64,000 bases of DNA from Dongshaea marina (GTDB lineage Bacteria > Pseudomonadota > Gammaproteobacteria > Enterobacterales > Aeromonadaceae). The stretch is from positions 2,493,658 to 2,557,657 of the forward strand of contig NZ_CP028897.1 of NCBI RefSeq assembly GCF_003072645.1, given 5' to 3'. The number at the start of each line of letters is the position of its first letter. Position 1 is the first letter of the stretch. The translations under genes were made by a program, and so were the position numbers. Below, piece by piece: positions 8,553-17,597 of this stretch. The notes under the pieces are model-generated. The model saw only the letters and a program-made list of their open reading frames with translations, was not told where the DNA came from and searched no databases.

Positions 8553-9284
8553 TTAAGATAGTTCAGCGGCCACCGAAGATTGAGAGAGATAATCCTGAAG
8601 TTGATTATCATTCGACCAGGCTGCCGCATGAATTCGCTGCAGACGATGGTTCTGCGGATCATCGCGCCAGTGGCTCTGTTCTGAGTAAAGAAGTTTGAAA
8701 TGACGACAGAATTTCAGACTCGGGGCATGAGGGCCCCACCCCATATCGACATAGTTCTGATGAAAATAGAGTGTGGGATGCTCACTGCGTGGAATACTCT
8801 CATCCAGCATCGCAATCTTGAAAGGTTCCTCAAGCCCCTCAAACTGATCATGGGCCTGACGCCAGCTGACCTGGCGAGTGCTGATCGGGTAATCACTCTC
8901 GACCAGCTGAGCCATCTTTTGCTCAAGCTGTTGCAACATCTCTTGATTCATCGGCTGTGGCAGATCGATGTCGTAGTAGAAACCCGATGCGGTGATCTGA
9001 TAATCGGCAATCTTACACTGTGGCCAGAGCTGTTTGGCCGCATGTCCCAACAGGTGTGATGTGGTATGGCGAATAATCGAAAGGCCATCGGGATGCAGCG
9101 GAGTCACCAGGGATAACTCAACATCGCTATCGATGTGAGTATTGATATCCAGCAGTGTCTCAGAGACACGACCGGCCAGACAGGTTTCAACCAGGTTGGG
9201 TTCAAGCTGCTCGGCAATATCAATAACAGTCATTGGGTGGGTAAAATTATGTTCTGAGCCATCGGCCAGGGTGATGATCGGCAT
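8553..9284 (-). CDS. Stand-alone ThrRS N-terminal paralogue (TGS plus editing domain, no catalytic core)
   Basis: 243 residues, colinear with ThrRS residues 1 to about 240. The TGS domain begins MPIITLADGS and is followed by the tRNA-SAD editing domain. The protein ends where the catalytic domain should begin, and no reading frame downstream restores that domain. By E. coli numbering, editing residues H73 and H77 (HTTSH) and H186 are kept, but C182 is glycine (DMGWGPH), and the loop before GFYYDID is changed. Free-standing ThrRS editing proteins are known in archaea. Here, loss of the cysteine argues for decay or a new role over normal Ser-tRNA hydrolysis. The start has a GAGGGAG ribosome site. 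Its leader lacks the anticodon mimic. Confidence 0.8.
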   Translation of the reverse strand: MPIITLADGSEHNFTHPMTVIDIAEQLEPNLVETCLAGRVSETLLDINTHIDSDVELSLVTPLHPDGLSIIRHTTSHLLGHAAKQLWPQCKIADYQITASGFYYDIDLPQPMNQEMLQQLEQKMAQLVESDYPISTRQVSWRQAHDQFEGLEEPFKIAMLDESIPRSEHPTLYFHQNYVDMGWGPHAPSLKFCRHFKLLYSEQSHWRDDPQNHRLQRIHAAAWSNDNQLQDYLSQSSVAAELS

Positions 9285-9991
9285 ATTAAACTCCCTCTAT
9301 CGCCCCGAATTGCTCCGGGGATTTTTATGCTGAAGACGAACCCTAGTATATAGGTTGAAGTCTCTACAATTGTTTGGGCTCCCTTGTTCAGGAACGGTAC
9401 GGGTTCGCTAAGAGTAAACAGGTATGATGGCATAAGTGTGTCGCAGACACACATACAATTTGATAAGGATATGATCTTGTATGTAAAAGCTCATGGGGAG
9501 ATGGTGGTAGACCCACCGAAGTCTGCTGTCGGAAGTCGGCCTCAAACCGCTTCAAGCTGCTTGGATTAAGAGTCCCGGTAGTGAGCGTTGAAGAAAAGGT
9601 CTCCAAGAGAGATCAGGTATGGTGCAGGGAGACGAGTAACCCCGAACCCATGTCGAGGCGTCGTAATCATATAGACGGTATCAAAACCGGAGGTCTTATG
9701 CTCCTCCGGGATAAGCCTGCAAGTGTACTCCGAATGCTGTGCTGGCGGTACCCGGCGTTGAGTGGGCGTGAACCTGCACTGGGCTTTCCATGGGAACTGC
9801 GAGAACCAGTCACTACGATGAGAAGGGAGAAATGCAAATAACTAAATTTATGAGCATAAGAGTACCGATGCGTAGTACTGGGGCGGAGCTGCTCGTAGTA
9901 GTGAGGAAGCGCTTGTAATGAGCGTGGAGCAAAGGGGCAGCATCAAACAGCTGATGGTCAACTCTCAACTACCGGACGGTAGGAGGAAGAC

Positions 9992-11245
9992 TTGAGCGCA
10001 GCAAAACCATTTTCCATTTCAAAACAGCAAGTCATGCGTGCCTTCGAGTTGGTCAAGGCCAACAAAGGAGCCGCTGGCATAGATAATCAGTCTATTGAGT
10101 GTTTTGAAAAAGACTTAAAATCCAATCTTTACAAACTGTGGAACCGTATGTCCTCGGGAAGTTACTTCCCCCCTGCGGTTAAAGCCGTAGCTATCCCAAA
10201 GAAATCCGGAGGAGAGCGACTGCTGGGTATCCCTACAGTAAGTGACCGTATCGCACAGATGGTGGTCAAACTTGAGCTTGAACCTTGTATTGAGCCCTAC
10301 TTTTTAGATGATTCCTATGGCTACAGACCAAATAAATCGGCACTGGATGCAGTGGGGATTACTCGGAAGAGGTGCTGGGAATACGACTGGTTGCTTGAGT
10401 TTGATATCAAAGGGCTATTTGACAACATCTCGCATGAGCTGATGATGAGAGCCGTCGAAAAGCATACTGAGTCTACGTGGGTGAGACTGTATGTCCGGCG
10501 CTGGTTAACGGCTCAGATGCAAATGCCGGATAATAGCCTGGTACATCGTAATCAGGGGACACCACAGGGTGGTGTCATTAGCCCCCTGCTGGCCAATCTA
10601 TTTCTGCACTATGTGTTTGATAAATGGCTACAAAAACACTACTCTCACCTAAAATGGTGCCGCTTTGCGGATGATGGGCTTGTCCATTGCAACAGCAAAG
10701 TCGAAGCAGAAATGATGTTAAATATACTGACCGAGAGATTCCGTGAGTGTGGACTTGAGCTACACCCTGTAAAGACAAAAATTGTCTATTGCAAGGATGG
10801 ATCTCGCCAAGGACAGCATGAGCATACAGCGTTCGATTTCCTTGGGTACACTTTCCGATGCCGAAAAAGCATTAACAGGTGGACCAAGCAGGTATTCAGT
10901 GGATTCGGACCGGCCATCAGCAAGCAGTCAACTCTATCCATCGGGGAAAAGCTCAGGAAGTTAAGGTTCAGAACAAGAACTGACTTGGAGCTTAAGGATC
11001 TAGCAAAGCTTCTGAACCCCATGATCCAAGGTTGGCTCATGTACTATGGGAAGTACTATCGTAGTGCGATGTATGCAGTGTGTCGCCTCATAAACAACGG
11101 GCTGATCACATGGGCAAGAAGGAAATATAAGTCTTTATCTCATCGCTCCAGGACGAGAGCTTCTGAACTCATGAAGAGAATAGCGAAGCAATCCCCTGGC
11201 TTGTTCGCCCATTGGCGAGCTGGAATGGTTGGTGCGTTTGTTTGA
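9992..11245 (+). CDS. ltrA: Group II intron reverse transcriptase/maturase
   Basis: 417 residues. RT blocks are in order: KANKGAAGIDNQSIECFE at the N-terminus, FDIKGLFDNISHELM (first catalytic Asp), GTPQGGVISPLLANL, and RFADDGLVH with the FADD variant of the YADD active site. The maturase (X) domain follows (LNPMIQGWLMYYGKY), and the protein ends in the family-typical LFAHWRAGMVGAF. There is no C-terminal HNH endonuclease, as in several bacterial intron lineages. The likely start is TTG at 9992, eight bases after the AGGAGG ribosome site. The ORF lies in the domain IV position of the host intron. Confidence 0.93.
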   Translation: MSAAKPFSISKQQVMRAFELVKANKGAAGIDNQSIECFEKDLKSNLYKLWNRMSSGSYFPPAVKAVAIPKKSGGERLLGIPTVSDRIAQMVVKLELEPCIEPYFLDDSYGYRPNKSALDAVGITRKRCWEYDWLLEFDIKGLFDNISHELMMRAVEKHTESTWVRLYVRRWLTAQMQMPDNSLVHRNQGTPQGGVISPLLANLFLHYVFDKWLQKHYSHLKWCRFADDGLVHCNSKVEAEMMLNILTERFRECGLELHPVKTKIVYCKDGSRQGQHEHTAFDFLGYTFRCRKSINRWTKQVFSGFGPAISKQSTLSIGEKLRKLRFRTRTDLELKDLAKLLNPMIQGWLMYYGKYYRSAMYAVCRLINNGLITWARRKYKSLSHRSRTRASELMKRIAKQSPGLFAHWRAGMVGAFV

Positions 11246-11248
11246 TGG

Positions 11249-11282
11249 GAGCGGTATGAGTCGAGAGGTTCACGTACCGTTC
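11249..11282 (+). ncRNA. Group II intron domain V
   Basis: A 34-base hairpin beginning GAGCGGTATG and ending ACGTACCGTTC with a GAGA tetraloop, carrying the AGC catalytic triad. Length, bulge and tetraloop fit the bacterial domain V consensus. It starts four bases after the maturase stop codon. Confidence 0.88.
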
Positions 11283-11392
11283 TGCGAGAGGCTGCTGGGG
11301 AGGTTCCGGCGGTCTACTCACCCTTATAGTTCTTAAATTCTCAATCTACACTCGTTATACTTCTGCTAGTCGTTGCTGCAGATGGAACTCCT

Positions 11393-12207
11393 ATGTCAAT
11401 CATTGAGCAAGCCCGAACCGTCGCCCGCAAAGCCCTTGCGCAGGGTGCTCTTCAAAGCTTTCGGACCCAGAGTCGGGTCCTCGAACAACAAAACATCCCC
11501 TTTATTGTGCGGATTGCAGACAGCCTGAATCATAAGCCCAAGGCTCCCAGTCGTACCCCGGTGATCCGAAATCCTTTTCTCCCCTATGAGCAGTCGCTGT
11601 TTGTGTGTGAGCTGGGGAGTAAGCATGTCTGCCTGCTAAACAAATTCAACGTCATTGATGATCACCTGCTGATCATCACCAAAGAGTATCAGCCCCAGTC
11701 CTGCTGGCTGGAGCTCGATGACTTCTCGGCGTTAACTCCCCTGCTTCAGGAGTTCGATGGCCTTGGTTTTTATAACGGCGGTACCACTGCCGGTGCCAGC
11801 CAACATCATAAACATCTTCAATATATCCCGAGACAAGCCCTTGCCGAGGGGAAAGACCTCCCCTGGAGTCACTTTATCTTAAGTCCACTCCCCCGTTTCA
11901 TTGTGGCCTGGTGAGGTTGAATGATGAGGAGTATCACGGAGAGAGCCTCTATCGAGCCTACCTCGAAGCCCTTGAGCAGTGCCAGCTTCCCTCTCCGACT
12001 CCGGGCGATGAAGCACCGCCCTATAACCTGTTATTTACTCGTAGCTGGCTGCTGGTGATCCCAAGAGAGCATGAGGGCTGTGATTCGATCTCGGTCAACA
12101 GCCTGGGATTTGCAGGATCACTCTTTGTGAAAAATGAACAGCAATTTAAGCGTCTTGAGGAGCTTGGTCCCATGAGCCTTCTCAATGCGGTTGCCAGAAA
12201 GAAATAA
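11393..12207 (+). pseudogene. ATP adenylyltransferase (Ap4A phosphorylase) family, split by a frameshift
   Basis: Two open frames (11393-11914 and 11911-12207) together make one protein of about 271 residues. The first holds the nucleotide-binding half with NKFNVIDDHLLIITKEYQ and the HIT-like HHKHLQ motif. The second gives the C-terminal half (NLLFTRSWLLVIPRE, then VNSLGFAGSLFVK). They meet at a GTGA overlap (11911-11914). Adding one G to the GG at 11910-11911 fuses them into one frame. Members split diadenosine tetraphosphate to ATP and ADP. The GTGA overlap could allow coupled translation of two halves, but the family is a single chain. Given the same lesion type elsewhere in the window, a one-base deletion, real or artefactual, is the better reading. 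The group II intron lies just upstream. Confidence 0.8.
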
Positions 12208-12336
12208 CCAAACGGCTCACTTTTCATCAAAGATACCGGGAGCAGTGGAATATCTTAAGGTAGCTAGTGATGCTTGAGCGCAGTGAGCCACGCCCCCGGT
12301 GAACTTGAAACGATACGAATTAGGGAGCATAAAGCG

Positions 12337-12720
12337 ATGCAACAGGATCTCGAAAAGAATAAGCAACACGCCATCGAATTTTACGAGATGGCTTATCTGG
12401 GTAACCCGACCCGGGCCGTAGAGCTCTATGTTGGTGATCAGTATATCCAGCACAACCCCCTGGTCGGAGATGGGAAGCAGCCTTTCATTGAGTATTTTGA
12501 GAAGATGGCTGCCGAGTACCCGCAAAAAACCATCGAATTTGTTCGTGCCGTGGCCCAGGACGATCTGGTGGCCCTGCATACCCATCAGAGATGGCCGGGT
12601 GGGGATCAGTATGTAACCATGGATTTCTTTCGCTTTGATGAGCAGGGCAAAATAGTTGAACACTGGGATTCGATTCAACAGATCCCCGCTCAATCAAAAA
12701 ATAATAACTCCATGTATTAA
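12337..12720 (+). CDS. SnoaL-like / NTF2-fold protein
   Basis: 127 residues from the ATG at 12337, which has GGGAG nine bases upstream. A longer frame from 12274 lacks such a site. It reads as a SnoaL-like protein: helix with NPTRAVELYVGDQYIQHNP, conserved GDGKQPFIEYFE, VRAVAQDDLVALHTHQRW and the terminal FFRFDEQGKIVEHWD. The HNP and VEHWD motifs are typical of the group described as predicted SnoaL-like aldol-condensation enzymes. No substrate is known or predictable. It is probably a monocistronic unit. Confidence 0.8.
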   Translation: MQQDLEKNKQHAIEFYEMAYLGNPTRAVELYVGDQYIQHNPLVGDGKQPFIEYFEKMAAEYPQKTIEFVRAVAQDDLVALHTHQRWPGGDQYVTMDFFRFDEQGKIVEHWDSIQQIPAQSKNNNSMY

Positions 12721-12802
12721 GCTCTGTTGACGACTCCTATTTTGAACCTGCGGCCCTGAAGCTATAGGTCCAAACCTTAAACATCAATAGATCCTGAACC
12801 TT

Positions 12803-12978
12803 GCTAGCGCTATTTCGGATTAATCAGGGTCATTATGTTTAGCTCAACTAAAAGAATTTCAGGCTTTGCTAAGCTGACCTTCTGCAGCAAAGGGCGTGGT
12901 TGCATCGCAACAAGCGAGAAGCAGGGACGCCGAACTGGTAAGGGTTATCATGGATGATAATCGGTATTGCGAGTCAGC
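12803..12978 (+). repeat. Dispersed repeat, copy A (about 176 bp)
   Basis: Begins GCTAGCGCTATTTCGG and runs through AAGAATTTCAGGCTTTGC, AAGCTGACCTTCTGCAGCA, GCATCGCAACAAGCGAGA and the hairpin-forming TTATCATGGATGATAATCGG to GCGAGTCAGC. The same ordered blocks recur in inverted orientation at 42719-42974 and in direct orientation at 58167-58559. This copy lacks the right-hand CTCCATTTATGGAG block. It fills most of the 430-base gap between the SnoaL gene and the large secreted protein gene. Confidence 0.85.
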
Positions 12979-13152
12979 ATTCAAAGTCAAAGCTGCTTTC
13001 ATGAGATGAAGCGGTTTATCTGGAAAACGCTCTGGCGCTACAGGTACCCTGCAATGCGGTGAATTGTGTATCGGCATACATCTATTAGTGGGGGAACTTG
13101 AAGCCGCCGGGAGATCGAAGAACGCGGAAGATCTCCCGACTTCATCATGACT

Positions 13153-15776
13153 TTAGTAATTTTTGCCTACAAAATCACTCATGACCTCCCATACGTGATC
13201 GGAAACCTGGCTGCTATAGGCGGGATCCGTGCCAAAGCTGTTATTCCAACCAATATAGCCAGGTTCGGAGACTGCGCTGTTGATTTTCCCTGCCGGCCCT
13301 GCGTTCTTACTGGTCACATTGTTCCCCTCCAGGGCAAAAACAGAGTAACCCACATCATAAGCCCTGCTTGCCTTGTAGGGGGCGAAGTTCCCCTGCAGAT
13401 AATCACCAAGGGTGGTGTTTTCCAATTTTCCCTGTTTCATCCGGCTAGGGGTTGCCGACACCATGATGCACTGTGACAGAGGAACGCCCTGGCCGCAGGA
13501 GCTTAACGTCTGCATTTTGACCGGCTTACCATCCTGGGTTCCAATCTGGTTTTGGATAAGCTTCCCCTTGGCATCGACCATCACCAGTCCCCCCTTCAGC
13601 GCACTAAGCTTGGGATTCCATAACTCAATCCGCCGCCACTGGGTTGCACTGGCTCCTAAGGGAAGGGCCAGCTGATGCTTACCATTAAAGAACTGTGCGG
13701 CCCGGGCGCTCGATAACCTGTGATATGCGCCCTGCCAACGACGGTTATTTTCAGACATTGAATCGTTCGCGGACAGATTACACCAGGATTGTGGACTAAT
13801 GATCCCATCGCTCACTTTAACCGTATCGCAGGTTTTGTCTGCTTGTTGCGCCTGCGTGATTTGATCGGCCTCGGGTTTCTTTATGGTGTTGAGGATCCCG
13901 GTTTGCTGCATAGACAGAGCCCCTGGCAATAAACTGGTTTGTTGCTTTCCGTTCTGAGCCCGATACTGTCCAACATCATAGGTGCTGATGTTGGCAACTC
14001 CCATGGGACCAAAGGCAGCATCGAGCCGAGCGTTAAACATATCGGCAAAGCCGTAAACACTCAGCCACTTGCCCTGGTATGCCAGGTGATCCGCAAGCAT
14101 TTTGTCGAGCTGGGCATCACCGGGCGCGTTGGGACCGCCCTCAGGATCCAGCGCCATCCCTGCGACATAACTGCTGGAGTCAACAGGCTTCATCAGTTGA
14201 TCCACCAGCGTCTCTTTTTGCTGACGATTCAGCGTCGGCGCTATTGCTCTGAGGATCCCCGCATAGTGGTAAGATGGCGTCAGGGTCACATTGGCTTTGG
14301 CAAACTCGGGACCAATCACCTCAATTTGGGAGCTGATATCATTCATCTCAAGTCTGATGCCTGTCGCATCCGAAGGCGTCTTGAGGGTTGGATCCGTTTC
14401 ATAAAATGCGGTGCGGATCGGATCATTATCCATATACTGCTCATTGATGGTGCGCAGATCCTCTGCATAGTCTGAGATCTCGGTTTTCCAGGATGGATAT
14501 TTCACACTCTCCCCGGAGTAAACATAGATAGAGGGATAATTACCAATCACATTGGTTTGCGCCACCTGCCCCGCATGCCAGGCAGCCAGGGTTGGATTTT
14601 GTGAATTCACATTCATGTAAAAGGTCTGATATGCCGTCTGCTTGCCCCCAGTCACCGAGGTCGCCCGCACATTGAACTGGTAGATACCGGGTGCCAGAGC
14701 GCGGATTGCCACTAACTTCCCGCCCTCAATCGAAAAATCCTGATCGGCAGGCGCAACTTTACCCAGAGCAGAGATATGCGCGATATTATAGGCCGGTTTT
14801 TTGTTGCCACTGATCACCTGGGATGCATCAAACGCATACTGAACACTCCCTGCGGGCGCATGGGTAAAGTATCGGCTCAGATCGACAATCGGCGTGCTCT
14901 GCCCTGAAAAGTCCCCGGGAGTCGCACTAATTTCAAAATAGTAAGGGATGGCACTGGTAGCATTTGCTTCAAGATCGGCTTCACGTGAGCCGATCAGCTC
15001 ATCGATTGTTTTACTGCGTAATCCATCATAGATGTGCAGGGGAACCCTGACGGAATGCCCATCCGATCCGACGAGATCCAGGGTGACCACCTTGGTGTGC
15101 CCATCCTTAGCCAGCGGAGCCTTGATCTGCTTAAATTGAGCCTGGGTAAAATTGTGCGTGATCACAACCAGGTTTTTATCGGGGATCAGGTACAAGTTCC
15201 CCGCTACCACTGGGTCGCTGACCCTAATCTCCTGCGGCTTATTAACATAACTGCCCGCCATCAGTATCGGCTGAGCCTGATCGATCGCACCCGCTTTAAG
15301 ATAGTTCTGCCCCACATTGATCTGCCGATAAAAATTATTAACGATCGGCGGAGTCGGTGGTACAGGAGGCGTTTTCTTCACAAAGCTACACTGGGTTTTA
15401 CTGGCGCCTGTTGTGAGTGTGAAGCTTCCCGGACTCACCAGAAAGTCGTTAAAATCACCATATTTGTTGGTCTTGGCTGATCCCAAACACGCTTGATCTG
15501 TTCCCACATATAATTTGAGCTTTTGCCCCGGATGGGCGATGGTCACATCGATAGCCCTGCTCTGCCCCTTAAGGATCCGGATATTCCCCGACTATCTAAG
15601 CTCGGAGAGTGACCAATGGTTGGTGGTATCATCAGGGTAACATCCGCATCCCTGGCACTATTATTAATGGTTAACTTAAATTGGCTTGATTCGGCATGCG
15701 CAGCCATAGCGCAACACAGTGAAAGCAGGCTTAATGAAGTCATTAAGACCCCGGCCTTAGATAAACGCTGCATCAT
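13153..15776 (-). pseudogene. Large secreted protein of unknown function, frameshifted near the N-terminus
   Basis: I do not recognise this protein. The N-terminal frame (15776-15543) encodes a clear signal peptide (SLSLLSLCCAMAAHAES) and about 45 mature residues. The main frame (797 codons from GTG at 15546) carries the rest. Its in-frame upstream codons read on into ...RILKGQSRAIDVTIAHPG, and one extra base in the C4 run at 15586-15589 (plus strand) joins the two into about 874 residues. A Pro-rich linker (TPPVPPTPP) near residue 130 is followed by a possible beta-sandwich ending APGIYQFNVRATSV, then a large domain with YVAGMALDPEGG and repeated Trp/Tyr patches. That region could be a TIM-barrel-like hydrolase, but no active site is certain. 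A chitinase lies nearby on the other strand, so a polysaccharide-related role is possible. Confidence 0.6.
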
Positions 15777-16285
15777 GAGTCTCCATAGAGTATTTTAATG
15801 CGCCCCAGAGGGGAGAAAAGAGATTAAAGCCTAACAGGAGAGATCTATTAATTCAGCAAAACAGTTATGAAAAAATTATTAACACAACAGTTTCTGACGC
15901 AGAGTATATCTTATTTTCCGAGAACGAAACCTTTAATGGTTTTTTGGTTAAAAATATTTCGTTTACGTTTTGTGCTAATAAAAAACCATGTTATGTGACC
16001 GCATTATTTCTAGCAGTCCTGGTGATAGGTTGTAATCGAAAGGTGCAAGCTGCATCTAGGTGACTCCAAGCATGCCAGGTAGCTCCAGAGCATGTCACTC
16101 ATTCTTTAGCAAAGAACTTCCCATCATCCAAAGCTAAGCTCATCAAGCAAGGGGGACTCCCTGGATTACCGGATCGAAGAAAGAGCAACTTACCGCTCCA
16201 ACTGGCTAAACCATCAACAAGCTGAACTAAAACCAGACAAAGTGCTCTGGGTTTAACCAATCAGTTGAAAAATATCATATTTGGC
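15777..16285. other. Intergenic region, no gene recognised
   Basis: About 500 bases upstream of the secreted-protein gene and the tRNA pair. The first 200 bases are AT-rich and should hold the minus-strand promoter. I see no open frame with coding character and no repeat. Confidence 0.5.
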
Positions 16286-16314
16286 TTGCATCCCACCTGA
16301 GCTATCGCTACTAT
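16286..16314 (+). promoter_or_regulatory. Sigma-70 promoter of the tRNA-Val pair
   Basis: TTGCAT (16286-16291), 17-base spacer, TACTAT (16309-16314), then a GC-rich CTGCCTCGC discriminator typical of stringently controlled stable-RNA promoters. The first tRNA begins 22 bases after the -10 box. Confidence 0.75.
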
Positions 16315-16335
16315 CTGCCTCGCTTCCAAGGCAAT

Positions 16336-16412
16336 GCGTTCTTAGCTCAGTTGGTTAGAGCACCACCTTGACATGGTGGGGGTCGGTGGTTCGAGTCCAC
16401 TAGAACGCACCA
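16336..16412 (+). tRNA. tRNA-Val (anticodon GAC)
   Basis: 77 bases including encoded CCA. Acceptor stem GCGTTCT/AGAACGC, D arm GCTCAGTTGGTTAGAGC, anticodon arm CCACC-TTGACAT-GGTGG with GAC at 34-36, and T loop TTCGAGT. It is the first of two tandem copies. Confidence 0.96.
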
Positions 16413-16422
16413 CTTTCTTAGT

Positions 16423-16499
16423 GCGTCCGTAGCTCAGTTGGTTAGAGCACCACCTTGACATGGTGGGGGTCGGTAGTTCGAGTCTACTCGGACGCACCA
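16423..16499 (+). tRNA. tRNA-Val (anticodon GAC), second copy
   Basis: 77 bases with encoded CCA, ten bases after the first copy. D and anticodon arms are identical. The acceptor stem (GCGTCCG/CGGACGC) and T stem differ by compensated changes, so the two are distinct functional alleles. Both are probably one transcript. Confidence 0.96.
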
Positions 16500-16621
16500 A
16501 TTCTTTTTCTGTCTTTAGTTGCCTATGGGTCTAATCCAATATCGGCCGAGTGGCCATCATCCGTTACTCATCTCAAGAGTAATGCTAAATAGCTGACCCT
16601 ATTACTGAGCTGTTGATGTGT

Positions 16622-16720
16622 GGTCGCAGACACGCCATGAATCCATCCATGGAAGCTCCACCACATCGGCTATCATCCCTGATAGCCTTTCCCAGTTCGG
16701 CATCCATACCTCTCGTTCAA
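16622..16720 (-). repeat. Diverged copy D of the dispersed repeat
   Basis: Read on the minus strand, the segment gives GAGAGGTATGGATGCCGAACTGGGAAAGG, then a hairpin GGCTATCAGGGATGATAGCC. This has the order and spacing of the GCAGGGA-GCCGAACTGG-ATTATC...GATAAT core of copies A-C, with compensated changes in the hairpin stem. Edges are approximate. No gene is found between 16500 and 17012. Confidence 0.5.
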
Positions 16721-17012
16721 TGGCTTAAAACCATTTCACCCCTGACGCAGAGGGCCTGCTTATTCACCATTCAATAGCTGTCCCAAGTGATTACCATTTG
16801 GAACCGTTATTTAGTCATTTGACTAAACCAGGACTAAAACGTCAATTAAAGACCAACAGATAACAAGAATTAACTTAGTTATAGCCTTTTTATTCTTCAG
16901 CTATATCAATGATCCGCAATTTCATTATGCTAATTTTGATCCGGGCATCCCCGGTGGATTGAATAAAACGGATTGGTAGGATTTTAGTCACAGGGACATA
17001 AAGGAAAATATT

Positions 17013-17515
17013 GTGAAGCATGGAATAATAACCGCATTAATAATCACGGGGATCTCAGGATCCGCACTTGCCACCACGAGTAGCCATAGCTTGTCACAGG
17101 TACCCACTCAGCAGCTGGTGCTGGATGTCAGTGGCTTACCACAGGCAAACCCGATCCGGGTCCAGTTCAAGAACCTCGACTCAAAACATGAAATTGAACA
17201 GCTTGTTAGCGATGGAAGCAATAGCCTGTCACTTCCCAGTGGCCGCTACCAGATTTTGCTTAAGGCCAGTCCACAGGGATACAGATACACCCTTACCAAT
17301 CAAGTGTTCTCGGTTTCCCCCCACCAGGGTGCTACTCTGACACTGCACTTTTCAAAGCCCAAAGAGACCTACCAACTATTGTTCTCTCCCTATAAGGATG
17401 TCTCCGTCAATGCATCCTGGGTCAACAGCACAACCACGGGGATAGGCACCTTGGTGAACGGTTACTCTCAGCCCCTGACTGAAGCCCTCCCCCCGGATGT
17501 AAAAACCGTGACCTG
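17013..17515 (+). pseudogene. GH18 chitinase, N-terminal part, disrupted by a Tn3-family transposon
   Basis: 168 codons starting GTG-AAG-CAT, with signal peptide (IITALIITGISGSALA), a small beta-rich N-terminal domain, and the start of the GH18 barrel (YQLLFSPYKDVSVNASW, then VKTVTW). At W168 the frame enters the transposon end, and the following 63 codons, to the stop at 17706-17708, are foreign. Joining it to 22420 across the target duplication gives ...VTW-AFASGSCSAEKW in frame, a normal chitinase sequence of about 438 residues. The enzyme would have been secreted to cut chitin. A truncated secreted domain may still be made. Confidence 0.88.
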
Positions 17516-17552
17516 GGGTCTATCCCAACAAAGGTACGTGAAGTCCCACAGG
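17510..17552 (+). repeat. Left target duplication (GACCTG) and left terminal inverted repeat of the Tn3 element
   Basis: GACCTG at 17510-17515, then GGGTCTATCCCAACAAAGG and the rest of a 37-base repeat ending TCCCACAGG. It differs from the right end at four positions. Confidence 0.9.
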
Positions 17553-17597
17553 CTTCTTGCCAGGAGAGCTCAAGAGTCTTCCCCTGTTTCTCTATGG

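Larger units (their letters stand above)
9436..11321 (+). mobile_element. Group II intron, full length, about 1.9 kb
   Basis: The 5' end is placed at GTGTG (9436), matching the GUGYG consensus. The 3' end is placed at ...CTACTCAC (11321), after a domain VI-like hairpin. Between them lie a structured RNA of about 550 bases, the maturase gene, and a textbook domain V. It lies between genes, between the ThrRS paralogue (transcribed leftwards) and the ATP adenylyltransferase (rightwards). The ends are set by consensus only and could shift by a few bases. No second copy is visible here. An intact RT and domain V suggest it may still be active. Confidence 0.75.

Noticed and set aside
9301..9325. 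CCCCG/CGGGG hairpin with a T-run upstream of the ThrRS paralogue
   Set aside because: Considered as a second ThrRS operator or a terminator. The loop carries no Thr anticodon, and no rightward gene ends before it, so no role was assigned.
11393..12207. Two-gene operon with translational coupling at GTGA
   Set aside because: The two frames are halves of one known single-chain family, and one added G joins them; a frameshift is simpler.
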